Positions 17,601-23,939 of a stretch of DNA of 64,000 bases are shown here, piece by piece. A model generated the notes under the pieces. That model was given only the letters and a program-made list of their open reading frames with translations. It was not told the origin of the DNA and did not search any database. A program made the translations under genes and the position numbers. Position 1 is the first letter of the stretch. The number at the start of each line of letters is the position of its first letter. Source of the DNA: DT-110 sp030148525 (lineage in GTDB: Bacteria > Bacteroidota > Bacteroidia > Chitinophagales > Saprospiraceae); NCBI GenBank assembly GCA_965227445.1, contig OZ245751.1, positions 3,100,001 through 3,164,000 of the forward strand. Direction: 5' to 3'.

Positions 17601-17810
17601 GCCCTACGCCGTGCAAAAATGGACTACCTCCGGTCAGCCTCACCCGACCAGCGCCACCCTTACTACTGGAGTGGACTGGTGCTGATGGGACAAGAAGGAG
17701 CTATGCCCGGGCGCAGGCGGGCTTCGCCACTGTGGTGGGTGGTGTTGGGAATAGTGGTCACAGGACTTGTGATCATCTACTGGTTTAGGCTGCGGAACCA
17801 AGAAAAATGA
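14613..17810 (+). CDS. TPR-CHAT domain protein (caspase-like peptidase)
   Basis: 1065 aa. It has a signal-peptide-like N-terminus (...YSVAAQEE), then about ten TPR repeats (roughly 60-480, for example 'YDSALAYVQQSIPLFEQVYDTTEAAFSNIYNSLA'), a helical linker, the CHAT domain (about 730-1025) and a C-terminal transmembrane helix (WWVVLGIVVTGLVIIYWF). The catalytic pair is visible: His888 in 'FFGTHAQAD' and Cys937 in 'LNACESGLG'. 'HPYYWSGLVLMG' ends the domain as usual. CHAT proteins are caspase/separase relatives that cut protein substrates on activation, and TPRs usually sense or dock partners. The start overlaps the upstream gene by 14 bp, so it is translated from the sigma operon. The likely location is the periplasmic face, anchored at the C-terminus. 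Confidence 0.92.
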   Translation: MHWNSPQWLCFLLWTSLCCLSVYSVAAQEETNYRRRGNNALLYDQLDSAGYWFTQLGTLSHPDSVLESYSGLIRTSIRKTELERGDSLMQMADSYLRMNRVAPLTEIRYLSTRGEFLRANSNAQAGLDQHLAVLKMIDRSAHDATSTRAHTLLNIGMSYEQMSRYDSALAYVQQSIPLFEQVYDTTEAAFSNIYNSLAVCYYRTNQYEEAKKYYELCIDIARKKIGPNSVDLGNSLNNLSGIYRFQEDYEKAIAVTEEALQIFQNLENQEGISRSYYALGVYYYFLGDYGRSRDYLEACLAIRKTLYAPDHFRLIDPLNVLAIAQEEAGNYDATLDYLRKGRAVIQANYGEQNISMGYNLENTALAFVAMERYDSAWHYIQQATTILPNQLGPNDYGLWVHYFSIARIQYYRGNYREALSALDRSDAIGRQLGLDQGIDFAQNITVRADILTELGQFAEAENYLDEALDMVITNRQEPLQATSFHLAPTSLQVLHAHTNFHFRNYRQRSDKDALNEFRAMAGLYQDISNAIRRQFDDPYTKRILSRNNASTSRQTIGQLGYLYRQTQDERYLDDIFQLIEYNRASQLRDLQDRKVSSYAGLPDSMLIRERGLRQKVTDLESRYLNEPENEEIQAQLFATREDLNQFIDLLRQQFPRYYQLVFSDRIPDLSVIQERLEAAAGVIEYVRDDTAYYAITITPTSADLQYLGPQATIDSLIRAWHTCIQQQCSDWQRISHQLYQRIWHPFSNKLSTENGTLTVVPAGMLYYVSLEGLVTDLESGRFLMEVHPIHYSFSLTTKWSPDERRANGPLIAIAPGFEPGLKEAYRQKAPSGQTDRDYLQTIRQPWSLRLARTLGRRSGSKSLTGERATENNVKDLLPKGRILFFGTHAQADSEDPMRSRLLLAKKPDSTDTEDGYLHAHELYGIPLQADLAILNACESGLGALQEGEGMISLAYSMQYAGCPSTVMSLWKIDERTSTRLTEQMLKYLGRGKTRIQALRRAKMDYLRSASPDQRHPYYWSGLVLMGQEGAMPGRRRASPLWWVVLGIVVTGLVIIYWFRLRNQEK

Positions 17811-17891
17811 ACCATACCCACTCCCGGTGCGACTTAATTATTCAATTTTATCGAGAACCAGGAGGTTGATGCACAATAAACGCTGACATCA

Positions 17892-17899
17892 TACTTTTG
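17892..17899 (+). promoter_or_regulatory. Possible Bacteroidota promoter -7 box without a downstream gene
   Basis: TACTTTTG matches TAnnTTTG exactly, with a TTG at 17866-17868 (23 bp upstream). Downstream on the plus strand there is no ORF, only word repeats and the inverted repeat at 17958-18009. It may be chance, or a promoter for a short untranslated RNA. Confidence 0.3.
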
Positions 17900-17957
17900 G
17901 GTCGGGTAGTAAGATTTGCTAAAATCCAAATACCCCATACCTACTACCTTATACCGG

Positions 17958-18009
17958 GAGGTTGGGCTTTGACAGTCATCACTTTACGAATTGGTCAAGG
18001 CCCAACCTC
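17958..18009. repeat. Strong inverted repeat (16-bp arms)
   Basis: GAGGTTGGGCTTTGAC faces GTCAAGGCCCAACCTC over a 20-bp loop with one mismatch. It begins 4 bp beyond the stop of the hydrolase remnant on the minus strand, so it may have been that gene's terminator. It could instead be part of an RNA from the candidate promoter at 17892. Confidence 0.65.
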
Positions 18010-18013
18010 ACGC

Positions 18014-18232
18014 TTATTTAAACGGCACCGGATCCAGGGTGATCCGCTCCGAATCCGGATCAGCATAATCGAGGGGAGTCCGGAAGGTACCAACCTCCGC
18101 AGCTACGGTGTCCTGTTCGTCCCTGGTAACAAACTCGTAGGGCCTTACGGTCAGTTGTTGCGCAATGCTTGTTCCAGTGAAGAATAGAGAAATAAAGAGT
18201 AAAAAGGGCTTAGTTCGTTGAATAGATAGCAT
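18014..18232 (-). pseudogene. Secreted alpha/beta-hydrolase, N-terminal remnant
   Basis: 72 codons: a signal peptide (FLLFISLFFTGTSIAQQ) then 'AEVGTFRTPLDYADPDSERITLDPVPFK' and a stop. The segment 'xxGTFxTPLDYADPDSxRITL' is the usual opening of TAP-like/proline-iminopeptidase-type alpha/beta hydrolases of ~500 residues. None of the catalytic core remains downstream. It is either a truncation product or, less likely, a short exported peptide still in use. Confidence 0.6.
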
Positions 18233-18608
18233 GTATTATGTTTTTCTATTCAGGGTAACAAGCACTGCAAGGTATGGTTACATATTTTTATAAATCATTG
18301 GAAACCAGTATCTGTCTAGGGCAAAGATTGAGGTTGAGATTTAGGTTTAGAGTACACCCGTGAACAGTGCCTGCCTGCCAAAGTTTCTCCCCATATCTGG
18401 TCCCAAACGAAATTTATGCAGGAGCCCCTTTAGGGGCCGAATATGGGTAGAAACGGAAAAGTTGACCAGCGTGCCGTTCCGCGGACGCCGAAGTCCGTAC
18501 GGACGGAGGGGCTAGGTACGGAATATAAGATTTCGTTCTCTTCAAAGAATAAATAATGTTGACCCGCAGCACTAGAGAGGTCGCACCTATCTCGACGAAA
18601 GCACCCAG
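18233..18608. other. Gene-free stretch with short hairpins
   Basis: No convincing gene. GGAGCCCCTTTAGGGGCC (18421-18438) is a small hairpin. TCCGTACGGA (18491-18500) is a palindrome and is also found at 48860-48869 within the groEL terminator. The open frames here on the minus strand are low-complexity and unsupported. Confidence 0.5.
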
Positions 18609-18756
18609 GAATCGCCCCATTCCCCAACTCTCCCATTCTCCCATTCTACGTATGCCGTGGACCTTTCCAAAGGCAATGAATGGTCAACCACTAAAGTGGT
18701 TGTGAACAATACATTGGCCCGTTCTGAACCACAGCTAAAGCTGTGGCCTAATCGAT
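18609..18756. repeat. ~150-bp dispersed direct repeat, copy 1 (with REPIN-like hairpins)
   Basis: The order is GGAATCGCCCC, then CTCCCATTC words, a segment CCGTGGACC...CCAAAGG, the palindrome CCACTAAAGTGG (18688-18699), AACAATACATTGGC, GTTCTGAA, the palindrome CCACAGCTAAAGCTGTGG (18729-18746), and CCTAATCGAT. Copy 2 at 20955-21111 has the same order and orientation with scattered differences. The two copies bracket the metalloprotease and the small repeat protein. Confidence 0.85.
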
Positions 18757-18779
18757 GTTGGGAACGAAGAGGTTACGCG

Positions 18780-20087
18780 CTAATTCCTCGTCTGTATATC
18801 CAATAAATACGGCTGCATCACCCGTCCGTCGAGCGATCGGTACTGATCGGTGAGCTGTAACTGGTAGCGCTGGCCGGGTTCCAGATCGACACCGATCACG
18901 ATCGATTGCTGGTCAGGACTGAATTGCAGGGAGCGCACGGGCAGCACATTGTCGGCCCCCAACGGACCATAACGCTGGTTGCGAAAGCGATTCGACATGG
19001 GCTCCGAAAACTCAACCGTCAGTTGGGTAAGACCGGGGTCGACGGATTCTATCGAACCGGCGGGAACTTCCCGGATGCCCGTCACGTAGGGGCGGTTGCG
19101 TTCGTAATCGGCTTTGAGGCTGTCGACAGGCTCGTCGAAATATCCCGAATCATTGATAAAGGATTCCACCTCAGTGGTATCGGTGTAGTTCAATTCGATC
19201 ATGCGGGCGATAGCGGCCTTCTTATCATCGACCTGATCGTAGTAGGATTCGCACATGGCGTATCCTACGTAATAGCCCAGGTCCCGCATGCCAAAATCAT
19301 TTTCAAAGTTATTGTAGAGCCAATCGTTCCAGTGGGGGCTTCCCACCTGCTGAGCAAACGCCGTTCGGACCAGCTCCGCATTTTCCTGGCCGTAATCCAC
19401 GGCGGGAACGGCAGACTCCGTCTCCAGAGCCAGCACACTCACGAATTCCGCTACCCCTTCGTACAGGCATTGCGATAGCAGATCGTACCCGTTGGCATTC
19501 TGCTGGGTGTGTACGAATTCGTGCACATTGAGGAGTACCACATCATTGATGGGATTGGTTGCAAAGAAGCGGCTCAGGTTCTCCCCCAGTCGTTCGGGTA
19601 GTTCGGTGGTGACGATGCTGCTGTCGGCCATGGCGATTTCGGCCCCGATCAATACCAGGCTATCCAGGGTCGTTCCTCCGGTATATAAGGCTCCGACGGT
19701 GAAATAGACCTGTGCGGACCGCATAGCCGGGTACAAGTCTTTAAACTTTGCAACCCCGGCTTCAATCTCTTCGGCAAATTCCGCACTGCGGAGGGTATTT
19801 TCCTTGACCGAGGACCAAAATTGGGGATAGGAACGTATAGCATTAAGGTATACGTCTTCGGTATACCCGCGCCGTTCACGCAGTGCATCCAGGCCCGGTG
19901 ATCCCGGATCGAGGTAAAGACTTCGCAGTAAGATTCGCTGATTACTCGTGTCATCGGTGGCCACGATCTGGTCATACGCTTCCCAGAAGCGGTAGACATC
20001 GGCCGTGCTTACAAATTCGGTGGAGGTGTTCTGGCAGGCAGCACCCGCCAGTAACAGACCTAACAGGGGAATCAGGGTGCGTTTCAT
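18780..20087 (-). CDS. Putative Zn-metalloprotease lipoprotein (gluzincin-like, HEFVH)
   Basis: 435 aa. Lipoprotein signal peptide (LLGLLLAGAACQN, Cys19). A helical domain precedes the metal site: 'VLLNVHEFVHTQQ' (His189, Glu190, His193) with a downstream glutamate in 'LYEGVAEFVS' (Glu210 or Glu214). This is the HExxH...E arrangement of gluzincins and resembles DUF2268-type predicted proteases. The last ~90 residues ('GSIESVDPGLTQLTVEFSEPMS ... GQRYQLQLTDQYRSLDGR') look like an SbsA-type Ig-like domain. The substrate is unknown. It stands alone between dispersed repeats; MITE-like copy B begins 58 bp upstream of the start. Confidence 0.8.
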   Translation of the reverse strand: MKRTLIPLLGLLLAGAACQNTSTEFVSTADVYRFWEAYDQIVATDDTSNQRILLRSLYLDPGSPGLDALRERRGYTEDVYLNAIRSYPQFWSSVKENTLRSAEFAEEIEAGVAKFKDLYPAMRSAQVYFTVGALYTGGTTLDSLVLIGAEIAMADSSIVTTELPERLGENLSRFFATNPINDVVLLNVHEFVHTQQNANGYDLLSQCLYEGVAEFVSVLALETESAVPAVDYGQENAELVRTAFAQQVGSPHWNDWLYNNFENDFGMRDLGYYVGYAMCESYYDQVDDKKAAIARMIELNYTDTTEVESFINDSGYFDEPVDSLKADYERNRPYVTGIREVPAGSIESVDPGLTQLTVEFSEPMSNRFRNQRYGPLGADNVLPVRSLQFSPDQQSIVIGVDLEPGQRYQLQLTDQYRSLDGRVMQPYLLDIQTRN

Positions 20088-20103
20088 ATTGGTTTTCTTT
20101 TAA

Positions 20104-20367
20104 GAGCGTGTTTGGGATTTATCCTTTGGCCTGCAAATGTCTATTATACCGACAACGAAGTGGTTTGGGAATCCAAACCACTTCGAGTCGAGTATATACT
20201 CGCGTGAAAAGGTTGGGCAAAGCCCAATCCTTTTCGGAAGCGGTATATTTGAACCTCACTGCAGCCTTTTTTCGCCCCGTAGCCATGCTACGAAGCTCAA
20301 AAAAGGCTTTGTGAGAACCAAATTCTAGACATTTTCGCCATCAAAAACAAATCCCAAACACGCTCTA
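20104..20367. repeat. Outer inverted repeat around MITE-like copy B
   Basis: AGAGCGTGTTTGGGATTT (from 20104) and AAATCCCAAACACGCTCT (20350-20367) are perfect inverted copies about 250 bp apart. They enclose copy B and a segment with AGCCTTTTTTCG / CGAAGCTCAAAAAAGGCT, which is itself a hairpin. This looks like a larger composite element with ~18-bp terminal inverted repeats. No transposase is inside. Confidence 0.7.
20145..20247. repeat. MITE-like modular element, copy B
   Basis: TATACCGACAACGAAGTGG to GGAAGCGGTATA, 103 bp, with both hairpin modules and the central palindrome CGAGTATATACTCG. Compared with copy A (1878-2001) the left loop is shorter (GGGAATCC). Flanks: AGAGCGTGTTTGGGATTTATC (20104-20124) is the inverse of a sequence at about 20346-20367 (AAATCCCAAACACGCTCT), so the element sits inside a larger inverted repeat. 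Confidence 0.8.
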
Positions 20368-20384
20368 AATTAACGATACCCAAT

Positions 20385-20882
20385 TTACTTGACCCGCACC
20401 ATGCGTTTGGTAGCAACCATCTGCCCGCCAACGAAAAGAGCGTACTGATAGTTGCCAGAGGTATTGGCAATTCCTGAGGCTTGCCCAATAAAGGTGTTCT
20501 GATTGCCCGTTGTATTACTCCACCCTGAATTGCCCCCCATAAAGACATTATCCGTACCAGTGTCATTAAACCGACCAGCATTGCTGCCCAAGAACGTATT
20601 GAAGCTACCCGTTGTGTTCGAAACACCCGCCAGGCGGCCCGAAAAAACATTATTTGAGCCTGTGGTGTTGGATTGGCCGGATAAATAACCAACAAATATA
20701 TTGTTCGTCCCAGTGGTAATCGCTTGTCCGGTACTCGTACCAATGAGGACTGAATTACCCGTTACATTAAGATCTAGCTGGCCAATAATGCGTGCCGAGC
20801 CATCGACATCGAGTTTAAACTGAGCTTGAACAAGCAAGGGTAAGCTTACAAGAGAAATAATGAACAATAGTTGCTTTTGCAT
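20385..20882 (-). CDS. Small secreted protein with GxNNxFxG repeats (trimeric-fibre-like)
   Basis: 165 aa from ATG 20882 (MQKQLLFIISLVSLPLLVQAQ, a signal peptide). The start at 20999 would run through low-complexity repeat DNA. The body is a set of ~23-residue repeats with pattern 'TGTNNIFVGYLSGQSNTTGS', i.e. G-x-N-N-x-F-x-G-x-x-x-G-x-x-N-T-T-G. Such repeats form beta-helix-like stalks in trimeric autotransporter and tail-fibre-like proteins, which usually end in a peptidase S74 chaperone domain. That domain is absent; the protein ends 'YALFVGGQMVATKRMVRVK'. It may be a shortened relative. Confidence 0.75.
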   Translation of the reverse strand: MQKQLLFIISLVSLPLLVQAQFKLDVDGSARIIGQLDLNVTGNSVLIGTSTGQAITTGTNNIFVGYLSGQSNTTGSNNVFSGRLAGVSNTTGSFNTFLGSNAGRFNDTGTDNVFMGGNSGWSNTTGNQNTFIGQASGIANTSGNYQYALFVGGQMVATKRMVRVK

Positions 20883-20954
20883 TGGAAATATAGGTTTTAG
20901 TGTGTGTGTTTGATTTTCACTCGTAAAATAAAGATTATCCTGAGCTTTGAAAGG

Positions 20955-21111
20955 AATCGCCCCCCTTTCTCCAATTCCCCAACTCTCCAATTCTCCCATT
21001 CTACATATACCATGGACCTATCCAAAGGACATTGAATCGTCAACCACTAAAGTGGTAATGATCAATACAATGGCACGTTCTGAACCACAGCTAAAGCTGT
21101 GGCCTTATCGA
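20955..21111. repeat. ~150-bp dispersed direct repeat, copy 2 (with REPIN-like hairpins)
   Basis: The same order as 18609-18756: GGAATCGCCCC, CAATTCCCCAACTCTCC words, CCATGGACC...CCAAAGG, CCACTAAAGTGG (21044-21055), CACGTTCTGAA, CCACAGCTAAAGCTGTGG (21085-21102), CCTTATCGAT. It is in the same orientation as copy 1. Confidence 0.85.
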
Positions 21112-21124
21112 TCATTATCATCAC

Positions 21125-21185
21125 ATTTCGGACCGTGAGCCGTATGCCGTAAGCCGTGAACCTTGAACCTTGAACCTTGAACCAA
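21125..21185. repeat. 'CCGTGAACC/CTTGAAC' word run
   Basis: Heptamer-type words CCGTGAG, CCGTATG, CCGTAAG, CCGTGAA, then CTTGAAC three times. It is a one-armed member of the word-repeat class, lying upstream of the maleylacetate-reductase-like gene. Confidence 0.6.
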
Positions 21186-21258
21186 CAACTCCGTCCCCCG
21201 TTCTTTGTTAAATTCAATGGCCTTTAACTCACCCGAATCAAAGCAATAACCATAAGCC

Positions 21259-22323
21259 ATGCAATTCACCTACCGTTCCTTCGGCCAGCGGATTCATTTT
21301 GGGTCGGAAAAAGTACAAGAGCTACCGGCTTTACTGCGTGACTTTAATACGGTGCTGATCATAGCCTCCGAACGTTGGCAGTCCATAGTACACAACCTGC
21401 AGGAGGCCCTGCCCGGCACCGCGGTCCACCACTGGCCGGAGGTCATCCAGCACGTTCCGCAGGTTTTAGTGGACCGGGGTTCAGCCTTTCGGCAAAAGCA
21501 TACGCCCGATGCCGTAGTCTCCATCGGCGGTGGTTCGGCGATCGGGCTTGGGAAGGCGCTGGCGCTCGACGAGTACCTCCCCCACTTTGCCCTGACGACC
21601 ACCTTCGCCGGTTCGGAGCAGACCAACATCTACGGTATTAGTCAGGAAGGGGGTAAAACGACCGGACGCGACGACCGCGTATTGCCCCATACCGTGATCT
21701 ACGATCCCGATCTGACCCTCACTATGCCTAAAAAGCTGGCCGTGCCCAGTGCCATGAACGCTATGGCCCATTTGGTGGAGGCATTGTATGCACCCGCTGG
21801 AAATCCCATTACCAGGGCCCTGGCGATGGAAGGCATGGTGGCCATCCGTAAAGGTTTGCAAAAAATAGCTGTTACCGATGGGCTTACGCCAAAAGCCAAC
21901 GAACAGCTGCTTTACGGAGCCTACCTCGCGGGCAAATGCCTGAACGAGGTCTCCATGGCACTCCACCATAAGGCAGCCCATGTGCTGGGCGGCACCTTTG
22001 GGTTGGAGCACAGCCTGGTCCATACCGTCTTGCAGGGATACGTACTGGCCTACCAGTGGCCGCATTTATCTGTGGCGCAACAAGCTGATTTCCAAAGCGC
22101 TCTGGATCACACCTTTCCACCCCGGCAATTGTTGGATCTGGCCGCCGGTGGCGGGGCTCCAACTAAATTGTCGGAAATCGGTTTTAAAGAAGAACACATT
22201 GATCGCGCCGCAGAGGAGATTCTCAAAAAACCCTATACCAACGTCAGGCCGGTCACCCGGGAAGGACTGGTTCAGTTACTGCACCAAGCTCATTCCGGAC
22301 AGCTACCCACACCAAACGAATAA
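21259..22323 (+). CDS. Maleylacetate reductase-like iron-containing alcohol dehydrogenase
   Basis: 354 aa. The family normally reduces maleylacetate to 3-oxoadipate with NAD(P)H. Visible features: N-terminal 'FTYRSFGQRIHFGSEKV', the nucleotide-binding 'VVSIGGGSAIGLGKALAL', 'TTTFAGSEQTNIYGI', and the C-terminal metal/active-site region 'ALHHKAAHVLGGTFGLEHSLVHTVL', where His residues lie at the positions expected for MacA/ClcE-type reductases. Length matches the ~350-aa family. It opens a tight cluster with an esterase (6-bp gap) and a ring-cleavage dioxygenase (1-bp overlap), which together suggest hydroquinone-type aromatic breakdown. Confidence 0.85.
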   Translation: MQFTYRSFGQRIHFGSEKVQELPALLRDFNTVLIIASERWQSIVHNLQEALPGTAVHHWPEVIQHVPQVLVDRGSAFRQKHTPDAVVSIGGGSAIGLGKALALDEYLPHFALTTTFAGSEQTNIYGISQEGGKTTGRDDRVLPHTVIYDPDLTLTMPKKLAVPSAMNAMAHLVEALYAPAGNPITRALAMEGMVAIRKGLQKIAVTDGLTPKANEQLLYGAYLAGKCLNEVSMALHHKAAHVLGGTFGLEHSLVHTVLQGYVLAYQWPHLSVAQQADFQSALDHTFPPRQLLDLAAGGGAPTKLSEIGFKEEHIDRAAEEILKKPYTNVRPVTREGLVQLLHQAHSGQLPTPNE

Positions 22324-22329
22324 ACCAAC

Positions 22330-22977
22330 ATGACCAACCAACACCACTACGATCAGATACGGTGGGAAGGAGCATCTCTAAAAGAGGCTAAACGAGCACT
22401 CATCATGCCCCACGGCCGGGGCGATTCCCCCGAGGGAATGATGCAGTTGACCGCGGCCCTCACGGAGGATCCCGACATGGCACTCATCTTCCCGGCCGCC
22501 ACCAATAACACCTGGTATCCGCAGAGTTTCATGGCCCCTACAGCCGCCAACCAACCCTGGCTGGATTCGGCCGTTGCGCTGGTATTGCGAATAATGGATG
22601 AGGTCAATAAAGCAGGTATTACGGATGATCACCTGTTCGTCGGTGGCTGGTCGCAGGGCGCCTGTCTGGCCCTGGAATGTACCACCCGCCGGGCTCGTCG
22701 CTACGCCGGGGTGTTTGCATTTAGCGGAGGCCTGATCGGACCGCAGATCGAGCTATCTAAATACGAGGGGACGTTCGATAACACCCCCGTATTCATCGGT
22801 TGTAGTGATCAGGATTTTCACATTCCCCTCAGCCGACTAAAAGAAACGCAACAGGTATTATCTGACAGGGGTGCCGACGTAGACCTGCAACTCTATCCCG
22901 GCATGGGACATACGATCAACGAAGACGAGATCCAGCGAGTACGCGCCTTATTATCACCAAACAAATCAACCAACTAA
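22330..22977 (+). CDS. Alpha/beta-hydrolase (phospholipase/carboxylesterase; MhqD-like)
   Basis: 215 aa. 'ALIMPHGRGDSPEGM' provides the oxyanion loop, 'LFVGGWSQGACLALE' the nucleophile elbow (Ser108), 'FIGCSDQDFHIPL' the acid residue and 'YPGMGHTINEDEI' the catalytic His. It belongs to the carboxylesterase/phospholipase family, whose member MhqD accompanies hydroquinone dioxygenases in Bacillus. Its stop shares one base with the next start (TAATG), which implies translational coupling. It differs clearly from the other esterase at 4847. Confidence 0.85.
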   Translation: MTNQHHYDQIRWEGASLKEAKRALIMPHGRGDSPEGMMQLTAALTEDPDMALIFPAATNNTWYPQSFMAPTAANQPWLDSAVALVLRIMDEVNKAGITDDHLFVGGWSQGACLALECTTRRARRYAGVFAFSGGLIGPQIELSKYEGTFDNTPVFIGCSDQDFHIPLSRLKETQQVLSDRGADVDLQLYPGMGHTINEDEIQRVRALLSPNKSTN

Positions 22978-23924
22978 TGAGCATCCAGGGAAAGATCAGG
23001 GGACTCCACCACGTGACCGCTACGGTACGGGAAGCCCAGGAAGACTACGACTTTTACACCAAAACACTGGGCCTGCGCATGGTAAAGGAGACGGTTAATT
23101 TCGACGACGAGAACGTCTATCATTTTTATTACGCCGATAAGGTGGGTACGCCATCTACGGTGATGACCACCTTCCCCTATGCGCGGGTGGGTGTACGCCA
23201 GGGAACCATCGGGACCGGTCAGGTAGCCACTACGGCTTTTTCGGCTCCTGCGGCCAGTATGGATTTTTGGCGAAAGCACCTAAAAGATCACACAGTGGAT
23301 GCTTCGGAAGCAGAGGCTTTTGGAATGCAGGTTTTGCTTTTCCGGGATCCATCCGGACTGCAACTGGCTATTGTCGGTGACGATAATGACGATCGAGATC
23401 AACTCTGGACTACGGACGCCATCGGAGCGGATCAGGCCATCCGCGGTATACATCACGCCCATTTGTTAGTGGCCGAAGCTGCCCCTACCCTGCAATTTCT
23501 CCACGAGTTTGGGTACGAAACGGTTAAAGAAGAAGGCAATCGCACCTTACTGAAGGCGGGGGCCGGCAAAGCGGGCGACCTGTTGGTTTTAGAAGCCGAT
23601 CCAAGCCGGGAACGCGGACGCAACGGTCTGGGCACCGTTCACCACGTAGCCCACCGAACGGCCAACATCGAAGATTCTCTGGCTATCCGCGCACATTTGA
23701 TGGATAAATACGGCATATTAGCCACCGATGTAAAAGACCGAAAGTACTTCCGCTCGATTTACTTCCGGATTCCCGGAGGCATTTTATTTGAGATCGCTAC
23801 CGAAGGCCCCGGCTTCCTCATCGACGAAGACGAGGCGGAATTGGGCACTAATCTGAGGCTACCCGATTGGCAAGAGCCACGACGGGAAGTGATTGAGCAG
23901 AATCTGGTACCGTATCAGAGGTAA
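22977..23924 (+). CDS. Ring-cleaving dioxygenase, glyoxalase superfamily (MhqO-like)
   Basis: 315 aa with two vicinal-oxygen-chelate modules: 'IRGLHHVTATVREAQEDYDFYTKTLGLRMVKETVNFDD' at the N-terminus and 'IRGIHHAHLLVAEAAPTLQFLHEFGYETV' in the second half. Likely metal ligands are the second-module His residues ('TVHHVAHRTAN') and the Glu in 'ILFEIATEGPGF'. The family (MhqA/MhqE/MhqO) cleaves hydroquinones and catechol-like compounds and, in Bacillus, protects against quinone stress. With maleylacetate reductase upstream, the product could be funnelled to 3-oxoadipate. A convergent gene begins 15 bp after its stop. Confidence 0.88.
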   Translation: MSIQGKIRGLHHVTATVREAQEDYDFYTKTLGLRMVKETVNFDDENVYHFYYADKVGTPSTVMTTFPYARVGVRQGTIGTGQVATTAFSAPAASMDFWRKHLKDHTVDASEAEAFGMQVLLFRDPSGLQLAIVGDDNDDRDQLWTTDAIGADQAIRGIHHAHLLVAEAAPTLQFLHEFGYETVKEEGNRTLLKAGAGKAGDLLVLEADPSRERGRNGLGTVHHVAHRTANIEDSLAIRAHLMDKYGILATDVKDRKYFRSIYFRIPGGILFEIATEGPGFLIDEDEAELGTNLRLPDWQEPRREVIEQNLVPYQR

Positions 23925-23939
23925 GCAAACGGGGTAAAA

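Noticed and set aside
18414..18660. Minus-strand open frames in the repeat-rich gap
   Set aside because: They consist of dispersed-repeat and word-repeat DNA, without a signal or domain.
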